This document shows positions 50,218-59,219 of a DNA stretch of 64,000 bases, piece after piece. Source of the DNA: Chryseobacterium sp. IHB B 17019 (lineage in GTDB: Bacteria > Bacteroidota > Bacteroidia > Flavobacteriales > Weeksellaceae); the NCBI RefSeq assembly GCF_001456155.1, contig NZ_CP013293.1:1922001-1986000 (forward strand). The letters are read 5' to 3'. The first letter of the stretch is position 1. Each line of letters starts with the position of its first letter. Made by a program: the position numbers and the translations under genes. Below the pieces are notes generated by a model. It worked only from the letters and a program-made list of their open reading frames with translations, made no database searches and was not told the origin of the DNA.

Positions 50218-51096
50218 ATGAAAAAATTAGGATTATTATTTCTTTTGATCTCAGTGTTTACGTTCGCTCAGCGATCAGTTTTAGAACAAAAAATCAATTC
50301 CATTATTAAAGACAAAAAAGCGACAGTCGGGGTTTCCGTTCTTGGCTTTGAAAACGGCTTTAAATACAATAAAAACAGCGAGAAAAAACTTCTGATGCAG
50401 AGTGTTTTTAAGTTTCATATTGCAACGGCTGTTTTGGATTTTGTAGATAAAGGAAAACTATCATTAGATCAGAAAATTTTACTAAATAAATCGAATTTGC
50501 TAGAAAATACTTGGTCTCCACTCCGAGATAAATATCCTAATGGGAACGTTGAAGTTCCTTTAAGCGAAATTCTTGAATACACGGTTACAAAAAGCGATAA
50601 CAACGGCTGCGATATCATGCTGAAATTGCTAGGAGGCACAAAAACCGTTCAGAAATTCATGGATTCTAAAGGCGTGAAAGGCTTTCAGATCAAATATAAT
50701 GAAGAAGCTATGCACAAAGACTGGAATGCGCAATACGAAAATTACAGTACCATGAGGTCAACTGTTGATGTTTTGAAAAAATTCTATGACGGAAAATTAT
50801 TGTCAAAAAAATCCACGGATTATCTGATGAAAGTAATGCTGTCAACTTCCACCGGATTAAATAAATTAGTTGAGCAACTTCCAAAAAACACTCCTGTCGC
50901 AAGAAAAACGGGAGCTTCCGGAAAGAATGATGCAGGTCTGACAGGTGCAGAAAACGAAATTGCCATCATTACTTTACCGAATGGCAAGCATTATGCAATA
51001 TCTGTATTCGTCAGCAACTCAATGGAATCGGATGCTGTAAACTGTAAAATGATTTCGGATATTTCAAAGACTGTCTGGGATTATTTTAATAAGTAA
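50218..51096 (+). CDS. Class A beta-lactamase (subclass A2, CGA/CIA-like)
   Basis: The 292-residue protein has a signal peptide (residues 1-17, ending FAQ) and the class A motifs SVFK at 62-65 (nucleophile Ser62), SDN at 126-128, the omega-loop glutamate near NEEAM (161-165), and KTG at 230-232. The sequence resembles the chromosomal extended-spectrum class A enzymes of Chryseobacterium (CGA-1, CIA types). It is periplasmic and hydrolyses penicillins and cephalosporins. The next gene starts 33 bp downstream. No LysR-type regulator is adjacent, so expression is probably constitutive. Confidence 0.93.
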   Translation: MKKLGLLFLLISVFTFAQRSVLEQKINSIIKDKKATVGVSVLGFENGFKYNKNSEKKLLMQSVFKFHIATAVLDFVDKGKLSLDQKILLNKSNLLENTWSPLRDKYPNGNVEVPLSEILEYTVTKSDNNGCDIMLKLLGGTKTVQKFMDSKGVKGFQIKYNEEAMHKDWNAQYENYSTMRSTVDVLKKFYDGKLLSKKSTDYLMKVMLSTSTGLNKLVEQLPKNTPVARKTGASGKNDAGLTGAENEIAIITLPNGKHYAISVFVSNSMESDAVNCKMISDISKTVWDYFNK

Positions 51097-51128
51097 AATT
51101 TTAAGCTTAATTTTAAAAACAATTTAAA

Positions 51129-51539
51129 ATGAAAAAAATATTATTAACAATCGGATTATTCAGCTGTACATTATTCTTTGCGCAAAAGAGTGAAAACTAC
51201 TTACAGATCGGCTATTCAAGCATTTGCTGCGGAACACCGTCTGATAAACCTGTGATGGATTTTGTGAACCAATTTCAGAAAAAGAATAAAATAAAAGCAC
51301 TGGAAGTTTACAAACAAAGCGGCTTGGGAAGAGAAGGAGAATATAACCTGTATATCGGGATGGACAAGCTTTCAAAAACACAAAAAACAAACTTTGTAAG
51401 AGGTCTGAAAACAGCTATTGACAGCCAGAATAATTCCAGAAGCAAAAACAGGGACGGAATTGTGAACTTCAGTGAAAATGAAATGGTGAAAAAAGCTGAT
51501 CTTTCAAATGCAAGAAACTTAACTTTATATAAAAAATAA
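51129..51539 (+). CDS. Small exported protein of unknown function
   Basis: The 136-residue protein has a signal peptide (residues 1-18, ending FFAQ) and a mature domain with a CC pair (YSSICCGTPS, near residues 30-38). The central segment KIKALEVYKQSGLGREGEYN is well ordered and the C-terminal part is basic. It has no known domain. It sits between the beta-lactamase and hbd genes with gaps of 33 and 20 bp, so it could be cotranscribed with both, but any functional link is unproven. Confidence 0.65.
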   Translation: MKKILLTIGLFSCTLFFAQKSENYLQIGYSSICCGTPSDKPVMDFVNQFQKKNKIKALEVYKQSGLGREGEYNLYIGMDKLSKTQKTNFVRGLKTAIDSQNNSRSKNRDGIVNFSENEMVKKADLSNARNLTLYKK

Positions 51540-51559
51540 ATTTAATTAAATAAGGAAAA

Positions 51560-52453
51560 ATGATTAAAAACATTGTAGTTATCGGGGCGGGAACCATGGG
51601 AAATGGGATTGCACATACTTTCGCGCAAAGCGGATTTACCGTAAATTTGGTAGATGTATCTCAGGATGCTTTAGACAGAGGATTAAAGACCATTACCACC
51701 AATCTTGACAGAATAATTGCAAAGGGAAACCTTACAGAAGAACAAAAAGCGGAAACATTAGGAAATATCAAGACTTTCACCGCATTGAAAGATGCTGTTG
51801 GAAATGCAGACCTTATTGTAGAAGCTGCTACTGAAAATCAGGAATTGAAGTTAAAAATTTTCGGTCAGATGGATGAATTTGCTCCTGAAAACTGCATCTT
51901 GGCAACTAATACTTCATCAATTTCTATTACAAAAATAGCGGCGGCTACAAAAAGAGCAGACAAAGTAATCGGGATGCACTTTATGAATCCAGTTCCAATC
52001 ATGAAATTGGTTGAAATTATTAAAGGATATTCTACTTCTAAAGAAACTTTTGATGCTATTTATGAAATGAGCAAAACATTAGGAAAAGTTCCTGTGGAGG
52101 TGAATGATTATCCCGGATTTGTGGCCAACAGAATCTTAATGCCTATGATCAACGAATCTATCGAAACACTTTACAACGGTGTTGCGGGTGTTGAGGAAAT
52201 CGATACGGTAATGAAACTTGGGATGGCTCATCCGATGGGACCGCTTCAATTGGCAGATTTCATTGGTCTTGACGTATGTCTGGCGATATTAAATGTAATG
52301 TACGACGGCTTCAAAAACCCAAAATATGCTCCGAATCCATTGTTGGTAAACATGGTAATGGCAGGAAAATTGGGAGTAAAATCCGGGGAAGGATTCTACG
52401 ATTATTCTGAAAGCAAAAAAGCCGAAAAAGTAGCGAAAATGTTTTCAAAATAG
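51560..52453 (+). CDS. hbd: 3-hydroxybutyryl-CoA dehydrogenase
   Basis: The 297-residue protein has the NAD-binding motif IGAGTMGNGIAH (residues 8-19), the catalytic pair His140 (GMHFMNPVP) and Glu152 in the LVEIIKG segment, and Ser119-Ser120 and Asn190 at the expected positions. It oxidises (S)-3-hydroxybutyryl-CoA to acetoacetyl-CoA or the reverse in short-chain fatty-acid metabolism. The protein is about the normal length for this family (280-300). It is cytosolic. Confidence 0.92.
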   Translation: MIKNIVVIGAGTMGNGIAHTFAQSGFTVNLVDVSQDALDRGLKTITTNLDRIIAKGNLTEEQKAETLGNIKTFTALKDAVGNADLIVEAATENQELKLKIFGQMDEFAPENCILATNTSSISITKIAAATKRADKVIGMHFMNPVPIMKLVEIIKGYSTSKETFDAIYEMSKTLGKVPVEVNDYPGFVANRILMPMINESIETLYNGVAGVEEIDTVMKLGMAHPMGPLQLADFIGLDVCLAILNVMYDGFKNPKYAPNPLLVNMVMAGKLGVKSGEGFYDYSESKKAEKVAKMFSK

Positions 52454-52538
52454 TTTCTAAGTTATGAGTTGTGAGTTATAAATTATAAGTTATAAATTTG
52501 ATGCGAAAGCTGCAATCTATAACTAAACAACTGAAACC

Positions 52539-53858
52539 TTGATAAAATTTAAAAAAAAATATATTCAAATATCATTGGTCATCATTACTTTAGTGATGAC
52601 CATTTTGCGTTTTTTACTCAATGAAAAAGGAAGGACAAATCCTGATTCCATCCGATACATGAGATTTGCACACAACCTTCCTGAAATTGATAATACCACT
52701 ACTCCGCTGGGTTATCCGGCAGCAATAAAATTCTTTACATTCTTTGGTTTTGATGAATTCTGGAGCAGTAAAGTTATCGGAATCCTTGCCTTTCTTTTCA
52801 TTATATTTTTCACCTGGAAAAAAAAGTTTTTCTTTAAAGAATCGATTGTTCTAAGTGCTTTGTTCAGCTTTATCTCTATCTATTCCTACACCATGAGTGA
52901 GGCGTTGATTATACCTTTTGTTATTTTGTTTTTATATGTCGCATCATTGATTATTACAGGAAAACTGGAAAAAGGAAAAGCTATTTTATATCTTAGTTTA
53001 AGCTTAATTGCTTTATATAATATCAGGTATAGTGCACTTTTTATTATTGGAGGAACCGGACTTTACGGACTCATTTTCTGGAAAAAGAAATATTCATCAA
53101 TTTTTATAATATCAGGAATAATATCATTCGTTTTTGTTGTTTTATATAAATTTTTATTTATTGATTATTTTAATGAAAACTATGTGAAGGATGCTTTAAC
53201 AGTAGGCCTTTATCCTACTTCAAAATTATTGAGAGAATTATTTCAGGGATTATGCACTACTTTTAATCCGTTCATACATATCGCAAATCCGGGCGGCGGA
53301 TTGGTCAATTACGGGATTTACGGGATTGGTCTTCTGAATATTATTTTAATGATCTATCTTTTTGTAAAGTATAAGCTTTCAGAATCTGAATTTTTCTTCG
53401 TTTTTATAAGTATTTCAGGGATAATATGTTCATTTTTTATACAATATTTTTATCCGGTCAATGCAATAGATTACAGGTTAATGGTTCCTTTCAGTATTCC
53501 GTTATGGCTGATTTATTTTAGAAAATTATTCCAAATATTTAACAGCAAGGTTTACGCAATAGGCTTATTAAGCATTCTATCCGGAATTTTTTTCACATGG
53601 CTCTCCAGAGGAAATTATCTTGAGAACAGAAAAGAGATGAAACAGTTTTTACAATCGGAGAAATTAGATAAAGTTCCTTTAAAGTTTTACCTGGAAACCA
53701 CAGAAGACCTTGACAAAATACAGATTGCAGAATTAATCAGTACGATAAACGCTAATACTGAACTCACTTTCAAGCCAAAAGACACACTCCAGAACACTAC
53801 GCTGACAAGGTATAAAGTTTTGCAAAAAATTAGGATAGACAGGAACAAATATCAATAA
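52539..53858 (+). CDS. Polytopic membrane glycosyltransferase-like protein
   Basis: From a TTG at 52539 the product has 439 residues, with about ten hydrophobic helices. After the first helix it has RTNPDSIRYMRFAHNLP (residues 32-48), a position and Asp placement like the first extracytoplasmic loop of GT-C (ArnT/PMT-like) transferases. The last 70 residues are soluble. A GT-C-type transferase that moves a lipid-linked sugar is the best guess, though no family can be named with confidence. The next ATG (MTILRFLL) would remove part of helix 1. Confidence 0.6.
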   Translation: MIKFKKKYIQISLVIITLVMTILRFLLNEKGRTNPDSIRYMRFAHNLPEIDNTTTPLGYPAAIKFFTFFGFDEFWSSKVIGILAFLFIIFFTWKKKFFFKESIVLSALFSFISIYSYTMSEALIIPFVILFLYVASLIITGKLEKGKAILYLSLSLIALYNIRYSALFIIGGTGLYGLIFWKKKYSSIFIISGIISFVFVVLYKFLFIDYFNENYVKDALTVGLYPTSKLLRELFQGLCTTFNPFIHIANPGGGLVNYGIYGIGLLNIILMIYLFVKYKLSESEFFFVFISISGIICSFFIQYFYPVNAIDYRLMVPFSIPLWLIYFRKLFQIFNSKVYAIGLLSILSGIFFTWLSRGNYLENRKEMKQFLQSEKLDKVPLKFYLETTEDLDKIQIAELISTINANTELTFKPKDTLQNTTLTRYKVLQKIRIDRNKYQ

Positions 53859-53894
53859 TTTTATTATCTTTGAGAAAGTTAAAACATTAAAAAA

Positions 53895-54134
53895 ATGAAA
53901 TTACCAAAGTTTTTATTAGCAGATAATTCGGAATTTCCAGAAGATTTATTCGTAGTTCATACAGAATATCCAAGATTTATCTTAAACGTTGAGGAAGAAG
54001 AAGTTGAGTGGTTGGATGATCTTGAAGGTGATGATGAAGAAACGATGGCAGATGAAGCTACAAAGGTAGTAGAAGCTGCATTCAAATGGTGTGATGAAGA
54101 ATTGGCTAAGTACGACGACGAAGAGGAAGAATAA
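53895..54134 (+). CDS. Small acidic protein conserved in flavobacteria
   Basis: The 79-residue protein starts KLPKFLLADNSEFPEDLFVVHTEYPRF and continues ILNVEEEEVEWLDDLEGDDEE, then a helical acidic stretch ending DDEEEE. A beta-rich first half and acidic helical second half point to a folded small domain with an acidic tail, and I recall similar short proteins in related genomes, but no function is known. A -7 element TATCTTTG lies upstream at 53865-53872. It is followed by a strong terminator. Confidence 0.75.
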   Translation: MKLPKFLLADNSEFPEDLFVVHTEYPRFILNVEEEEVEWLDDLEGDDEETMADEATKVVEAAFKWCDEELAKYDDEEEE

Positions 54135-54151
54135 TTAACATTCAAACATAA

Positions 54152-54180
54152 AAAAGGAACTCAGTTGAGTTCCTTTTGTT
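54152..54180. terminator. Bidirectional terminator between converging genes
   Basis: AAAAGGAACTCA (54152-54163) and TGAGTTCCTTTT (54166-54177) form a perfect 12-bp stem, with T and A runs on either side. It serves the acidic protein gene on the plus strand and the META lipoprotein gene on the minus strand, the stop of which is at 54181. Confidence 0.9.
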
Positions 54181-54591
54181 TTATTCAGCTTTATTGAATT
54201 TCAATAACAGAAGATTGTCTTTATATAATTCTAAAGTATTTCCGGAAACTACATATTTATTAGCTTTTCCCATCATATCCATGAAGTTGTTTTCAACATT
54301 CATATTATCACACATCATTTTTGTAGATCCCATTTGCCCGGCAGAAAAATTACCGGTAGAAGCATCAACTTTCGCGGTTCCGAAGTAATTGTTGCATCCT
54401 GCATTTCCGTTGATTTTTTCCCCATCAATATTCAAAGTAGGAACTTTTCCTTTCACATTATCAGCTAAAGCCCATTTTGTTCCAGCTAATGAAGGCTGCG
54501 TTTTCCCCACTTTTGAAGCGGATGAGCTTGACATTGTTCCACATGATGCCAAGACAACGGCTGTGCATATTCCTAAAAAAAGATTTTTCAT
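54181..54591 (-). CDS. META (HslJ-like) domain lipoprotein
   Basis: The 136-residue protein has a lipoprotein signal ending VLASC (Cys17), a Ser-rich spacer, and a META domain: AGTKWALADNV (residues 35-45), INGNAGCNNYFG (60-71) and a C-terminal VSGNTLELYKDN (about 113-124). The family includes HslJ, linked to heat shock and novobiocin resistance in E. coli. It probably anchors in a membrane at the periplasmic side. It is monocistronic. Confidence 0.88.
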   Translation of the reverse strand: MKNLFLGICTAVVLASCGTMSSSSASKVGKTQPSLAGTKWALADNVKGKVPTLNIDGEKINGNAGCNNYFGTAKVDASTGNFSAGQMGSTKMMCDNMNVENNFMDMMGKANKYVVSGNTLELYKDNLLLLKFNKAE

Positions 54592-54840
54592 TTTTTTATT
54601 TTTATTAAAACAAATTTACATAAATTCTATTATTTAAAACGCTTTCAGCAAGTTTTATTATTTTTTAACAGTTGTGGTTCTTGGTTTTATTTTAATTATT
54701 TTAAACTTAAAACAGATAAAATATTTATCCCATTAACTTAAATTTTAAAATAAATTGTAAGGATTCGCTACAATATATAAATCCTTAGAATTCATTTTTT
54801 CTTTGAAATGTTAATTCGACAAATATTCTTTAAAACAAAA

Positions 54841-54861
54841 AACGGACCTTAAAAGTCCGTT
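54841..54861 (-). terminator. Terminator of pheT
   Basis: AACGGAC (54841-54847) and GTCCGTT (54855-54861) form a 7-bp stem; on the minus strand the stem is followed by TTTTTTG. The rest of the 54592-54887 gap is AT-rich with no gene. Confidence 0.85.
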
Positions 54862-54887
54862 CCTATATAAATTTTAATGTTGGTTTA

Positions 54888-57290
54888 TTAACCTCTTAAT
54901 TCTGCATTGAATTCTTTTTCAAAAGATTTAATTAAGGAATCCATTACAGTTGCAATTTCCTTCTCCTCCAACGTTTTTTCTTCATTTAAAAGCTCAAAAC
55001 TCATGGCATAGGACTTCTTACCCTCAGGAAGATTTTTTCCTTCGTAAACGTCAAATAAATTAATATTTTTAATGTAAGGAGATTTATTCTTTTTAGCGGT
55101 CTGATAAAGATCCTGATAATTTACATTCTTATCAATTAATAAAGCTAAATCTCTTCTGATCTTATTGAATTTAGGAATATCCTTGAATACCAGTTCATTA
55201 TTGGAACGTAATTCCTGAGCATATTCAAGCTCAATTTCAGCATAAAAACACTCCTGGTCAATATCGAAATCCTTCAACATCTGAGGTGCCACTTTCCCGA
55301 TTCTTACTAAAGTTTTCCCCCCAACTTCATAAGCAAGAGCATCAGAGAATCTTTCATCAGACAAAGGAACTTCCTTATAATCAATTGCTAATCTTTGCAG
55401 TAATACCTTTACATAAGCTTTTAAGTTATAAAAACTTGTAGCAGATTTTGGCTGTAACCAGTTTTCACTGACTTCTCTTCCCGTAACCAAAAGTGCCAAC
55501 TGTTTTCTTTCCTCGTATTTCTCTTTTTTATGGTAAATTTTTCCGAATTCAAAAAACTTGATATCCTGACTTTTCCTATTGATATTATAGATAGTATTTT
55601 CCAAAAGCCCTTCCAATAGTGACTTTCTCATGAATGCTAAATCATTGCTCAGAGGATTCAATAATTTCACGGCATCTGTTTCATCTTTTAAGGACGTCAA
55701 CGAATTGTTCATCACTTCATTGAAACCAAGGCCTTGTAAAGTTCTTGCCCAGTTGTTTTCCAATTCATCCTGGTCCTGCGCACTCAATTTTACAGGGGTG
55801 AACGAAATTTTTTGCGGGGCGTCAATTTTATTATATCCATAGATTCTTAAAATCTCTTCGATAACGTCAATTTCTCTTGTCACATCCGCTCTGTAAGCCG
55901 GAACAGAGATTTCAAGACCGTTTTGAATTTCATTTAAAACCTGAATATCAAGAGATTTTAAAATTTCTTTTACTTTTTCCCTGTGAATTTTTGTTCCTAA
56001 AATCTGTTCGATTTTTGAGAATCTGATGATCACATAGTTATCTTCAATTTTTTTCGGATATTCTTCCAACAACTCACCTACCAACTTTCCTTCAGCTAAT
56101 TCCTGAATCAGTTTAATAGCGTGAGTAATAGCTGTTCTGGTAATATTCGGGTCAACACCTCTTTCAAATCTGAAAGATGCATCGGTATTCAATCCATGGA
56201 ATTTTGCTCCTTTTCTCACCGCAACCGGATTGAAATAAGCACTTTCTAAGAAAATAGTTTTTGTTTCTTCAGAAACTCCCGAATTCGCGCCCCCGAAAAC
56301 TCCTGCGATGCACATCGGATTATCCTCCCCGTCTTTAATCATGATTTCAGAACCATTTAAAGTTCTTTCAACACCATCTAACGTTGTGAATTTTGTTCCT
56401 TCTTTTACAGTTCCCACTTTCACTTTTTTACCTGCAATTTTATCTGCATCAAAAGCGTGAAGAGGCTGTCCCAAACCATGAAGAATATAGTTTGTGATAT
56501 CTACAATATTGTTGATCGGGCTTAATCCGATGGCCTTTAATCTCTCTTTCATCCAATCCGGAGAATCTGCAACTTTCACATTTTCTATGACTGCTCCTAT
56601 ATATCTTGGAGTAAGTTCTGCATCTTCAACTTCCAAACTAAAATCATGAGAATCTTCGTTATTCAAAACTTCCGAAGAAACTTTTTCAAAAGTAGATTTT
56701 TGTTGATTTGTTGACAAAAATGCGTACAAATCTCTTGCAACACCGTAATGAGACATGGCGTCCGTTCTATTCGGCGTTAGACCGATTTCAAAAACTTCGT
56801 CGTTTGTTAATTCATAATAATCAGCGAAATCTTTTCCAACTTCATATTTTTCTTCATCTAAAACCATGATTCCACCATGATCGTCACTCAGACCCAATTC
56901 ATCTTCTGCACAAATCATCCCCTGAGAAACCTCACCTCTGATTTTTGCTTCTTTTATTTCAAAAAAGTTTCCTGTTTTATCATAGATTTTAGTTCCTACA
57001 ACTGCCACAGGAACTGTTTGCCCGGCTTCAACATTCGGAGCTCCACAAACGATGTTCAACACCTTTCCGTTTCCTACATCTACTGTTGTTTTTCTTAATT
57101 TGTCTGCATTCGGATGTTTTTCGCAGGTTAAAACCTTACCTACAACAATTCCTTCCAGGCTGCCTTTTATGCTTTCAAATTTTTCTATCCCTTCAACTTC
57201 AAGACCTATATCCGTAAGGAACTCACCGATTCTTTCCGTTTTCAGTTCCGTTTTGATAAAATCTTTCAGCCAGTTGTTTGATATTTTCAT
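54888..57290 (-). CDS. pheT: Phenylalanine-tRNA ligase beta subunit
   Basis: The 800-residue protein is the full bacterial beta subunit: an N-terminal tRNA-binding EMAP domain (about residues 40-150, VVGKVLTCEKHPNADKLRKT), B3/4 editing region, B5 domain, a synthetase-like core, and a C-terminal FDX-ACB domain with FNKIRRDLALLIDK. It forms the alpha2-beta2 enzyme that charges tRNA-Phe. The alpha subunit is not adjacent in the window. Its own terminator follows. Confidence 0.97.
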   Translation of the reverse strand: MKISNNWLKDFIKTELKTERIGEFLTDIGLEVEGIEKFESIKGSLEGIVVGKVLTCEKHPNADKLRKTTVDVGNGKVLNIVCGAPNVEAGQTVPVAVVGTKIYDKTGNFFEIKEAKIRGEVSQGMICAEDELGLSDDHGGIMVLDEEKYEVGKDFADYYELTNDEVFEIGLTPNRTDAMSHYGVARDLYAFLSTNQQKSTFEKVSSEVLNNEDSHDFSLEVEDAELTPRYIGAVIENVKVADSPDWMKERLKAIGLSPINNIVDITNYILHGLGQPLHAFDADKIAGKKVKVGTVKEGTKFTTLDGVERTLNGSEIMIKDGEDNPMCIAGVFGGANSGVSEETKTIFLESAYFNPVAVRKGAKFHGLNTDASFRFERGVDPNITRTAITHAIKLIQELAEGKLVGELLEEYPKKIEDNYVIIRFSKIEQILGTKIHREKVKEILKSLDIQVLNEIQNGLEISVPAYRADVTREIDVIEEILRIYGYNKIDAPQKISFTPVKLSAQDQDELENNWARTLQGLGFNEVMNNSLTSLKDETDAVKLLNPLSNDLAFMRKSLLEGLLENTIYNINRKSQDIKFFEFGKIYHKKEKYEERKQLALLVTGREVSENWLQPKSATSFYNLKAYVKVLLQRLAIDYKEVPLSDERFSDALAYEVGGKTLVRIGKVAPQMLKDFDIDQECFYAEIELEYAQELRSNNELVFKDIPKFNKIRRDLALLIDKNVNYQDLYQTAKKNKSPYIKNINLFDVYEGKNLPEGKKSYAMSFELLNEEKTLEEKEIATVMDSLIKSFEKEFNAELRG

Positions 57291-57426
57291 CTGATATATT
57301 TTGAAAATTTAATTGAGTTTTTGTACAATTTCAGTTGCACGGTTTTTGAGCCAACAAAGGTCGTGTTTTTTTGAGAAATAGAGAAATTTATGAGCGACTT
57401 TAAGATGTTAATTTCTCAACAAAAAA

Positions 57427-57449
57427 GAGGTCTTGAAAATCAAAACCTC
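57427..57449 (-). terminator. Terminator of dnaN
   Basis: On the minus strand AGGTTTTGA and TCAAGACCT pair around a short loop with one mismatch, followed by CTTTTTTG. It lies 23 bp after the dnaN stop. Confidence 0.75.
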
Positions 57450-57471
57450 CTTATTATTTATTTCTTTAATC

Positions 57472-58602
57472 TTACAAGCCAATCACCGGCATTGATAACA
57501 TTAAGATATTTTCGTTTTCTTCAAGACCATCCAGAGGTTCAATGATTCCCGGTCTGTTTGGCTGAGACATTTTCATAGTGATATCGTCAGAGCCAAGAAT
57601 TGTTAACATCTCCGTTAAAAATTTAGAGCTAAAACCAATGTTGATATCTTCTCCATTATAGTCGCAAGGAATCTGCATATCTGCTTTGTTTGCGTATTCC
57701 GTGTCTTCCGCGTGAAGATGAAGTATATTTGCAGACAACTTAAATCTCACCTGATTTGTAGATTTATTTGACATGATGGAAGCTCTTTTTATTGCTCCCA
57801 ACAAAAGATTCCTGTTGATTGTCAATACATTCGGATTTTCTTTTGGGATTACCGCTGTATAGTTTGGATATTTTCCGTCGATCAGTCTACAGATCCAGAT
57901 ATGTTTACCAAAAGTAAATTTAGCCATATTCTCATTGAAGTCGATTGTAACGTCTTCGTTTGAGCTTGCTAAAATATTTTTGAAAATATTCAAAGGTTTT
58001 TTCGGCATGATGAATTCCATTGGTTCGGCATTCATCAGATCCGTTCTTTTATAAACAACCAATCTGTGAGAATCCGTAGAAACAAAATTGGTTTCATTTT
58101 CCCCAAACTGGAACAAAACTCCCGTCATTACAGGACGAAGAGAGTCATTACTTGTTGCGAAAAGTGTATTTGTAAGCGCTTCAGACAAAACTCCGGCAGG
58201 CATTGTAACACTTTGGGAAGCGTCAAATTCCGGAAGTTCAGGATAATCATCTGCATTGTCCAATGCTACCGCGAAATTATCTTTTTCATCTAAAATCTCA
58301 AGCTGACTTCCGGTGCCTTCCGCATTATCCTTTACGGCCAATGTCAACGGCTGCTCTCCGTAAGTCTTGATAAAATCCTGAAAAATCTTGGCAGGAACAG
58401 CAAATTTTCCTGTGTCATCAGACTTTACCTCCAAAGAAGTCACAAGAGTTGTTTCCCCATCAGATGCTGTAATGGTAACATTGTTTCCGTCTAATTCAAA
58501 AAGATAGTTTTCTAAAATCGGTCTCGATTGAGAGCTTGATATTACGCCACTTACAGTTTGCAAAGCCTTCTGCAGTTCACCACTTGAAATGATAAATTTC
58601 AT
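57472..58602 (-). CDS. dnaN: DNA polymerase III sliding clamp beta subunit
   Basis: The 376-residue protein has the normal length and opens KFIISSGELQKALQTVSGVI, continues through three clamp domains of about 120 residues and ends LSMPVIGL, a variant of the usual MPMRL-type tail. It forms the ring-shaped dimer that holds the replicative polymerase on DNA. It is not next to dnaA in this window, unlike in many bacteria. A -7 element (58630-58623) lies upstream. Confidence 0.96.
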   Translation of the reverse strand: MKFIISSGELQKALQTVSGVISSSQSRPILENYLFELDGNNVTITASDGETTLVTSLEVKSDDTGKFAVPAKIFQDFIKTYGEQPLTLAVKDNAEGTGSQLEILDEKDNFAVALDNADDYPELPEFDASQSVTMPAGVLSEALTNTLFATSNDSLRPVMTGVLFQFGENETNFVSTDSHRLVVYKRTDLMNAEPMEFIMPKKPLNIFKNILASSNEDVTIDFNENMAKFTFGKHIWICRLIDGKYPNYTAVIPKENPNVLTINRNLLLGAIKRASIMSNKSTNQVRFKLSANILHLHAEDTEYANKADMQIPCDYNGEDINIGFSSKFLTEMLTILGSDDITMKMSQPNRPGIIEPLDGLEENENILMLSMPVIGL

Positions 58603-58622
58603 AGATTTAAAAATAATTTTTA

Positions 58623-58630
58623 CAAATATA
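58623..58630 (-). promoter_or_regulatory. -7 element of dnaN
   Basis: TATATTTG on the minus strand matches the consensus 20 bases before the dnaN ATG. No clean -33 TTG was found at the ideal distance. Confidence 0.45.
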
Positions 58631-58773
58631 ATAAATAGAAAATAGATGGAAAAGAATAATCCAGAGAGTTATTAACAACCATCAAAAGATTTTACATACA
58701 CTTCTACCTCAACTTTTTGATATCTTAAATATCATAAAGGACTAAAGGTAAGGATTTTCTTCAAGCAATTAAT

Positions 58774-58781
58774 TATATTTG
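58774..58781 (+). promoter_or_regulatory. -7 element of dgkA
   Basis: TATATTTG lies 17 bases before the dgkA ATG at 58799. It mirrors the dnaN element across the divergent spacer. Confidence 0.45.
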
Positions 58782-58798
58782 TAAATAATCTTTCCATA

Positions 58799-59155
58799 AT
58801 GCAAAAACTGCCCATCCATAAAAGTTTTTTTAATGCTTTTCGAGGTGTATTTTTAATGTTCAAAAATGAAAGAAATTTCCAGATTGAAACTCTTGCTTTA
58901 TTTATCAACCTATTTCTAATTTTTTATTTAAAACTTACTACCATTGATACAGTTTTGATCTTAATTGTTTCTTTTGGAGTCTTAGCTGCGGAAATTTTCA
59001 ACACCGCAATCGAGAAAGCTTGCGACATCATCCAACCCGAATTTGACAAAAGGATTGGTTTTATTAAAGATATTTCTGCCGGAGCGGTACTTCTGATGGC
59101 GATTGTTGCGGTTGTTGTGGGGATTTTGGTATATTGGAAGTATATTAATAATTAA
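58799..59155 (+). CDS. dgkA: Diacylglycerol/undecaprenol kinase
   Basis: The 118-residue protein has the usual three membrane helices and the DgkA signature FGVLAAEIFNTAIEKACDII (about residues 60-79), where Glu and Asn coordinate metal and ATP. The short N-terminal amphipathic segment is typical. It phosphorylates diacylglycerol (or undecaprenol in the Gram-positive-type branch) at the inner membrane. It is divergent from dnaN and 64 bp before the next start. Confidence 0.9.
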   Translation: MQKLPIHKSFFNAFRGVFLMFKNERNFQIETLALFINLFLIFYLKLTTIDTVLILIVSFGVLAAEIFNTAIEKACDIIQPEFDKRIGFIKDISAGAVLLMAIVAVVVGILVYWKYINN

Positions 59156-59219
59156 TTTCTTTGATTCCCTTTTTGGCCCTTTTGGCATAGCTTTTGACCA
59201 AAGAAGAAGAAATTACACG

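Noticed and set aside
59103-59219. Start of the secreted protein gene inside dgkA
   Set aside because: The extra 39 residues overlap dgkA and have no signal peptide character; the ATG at 59220 begins a clean signal peptide.
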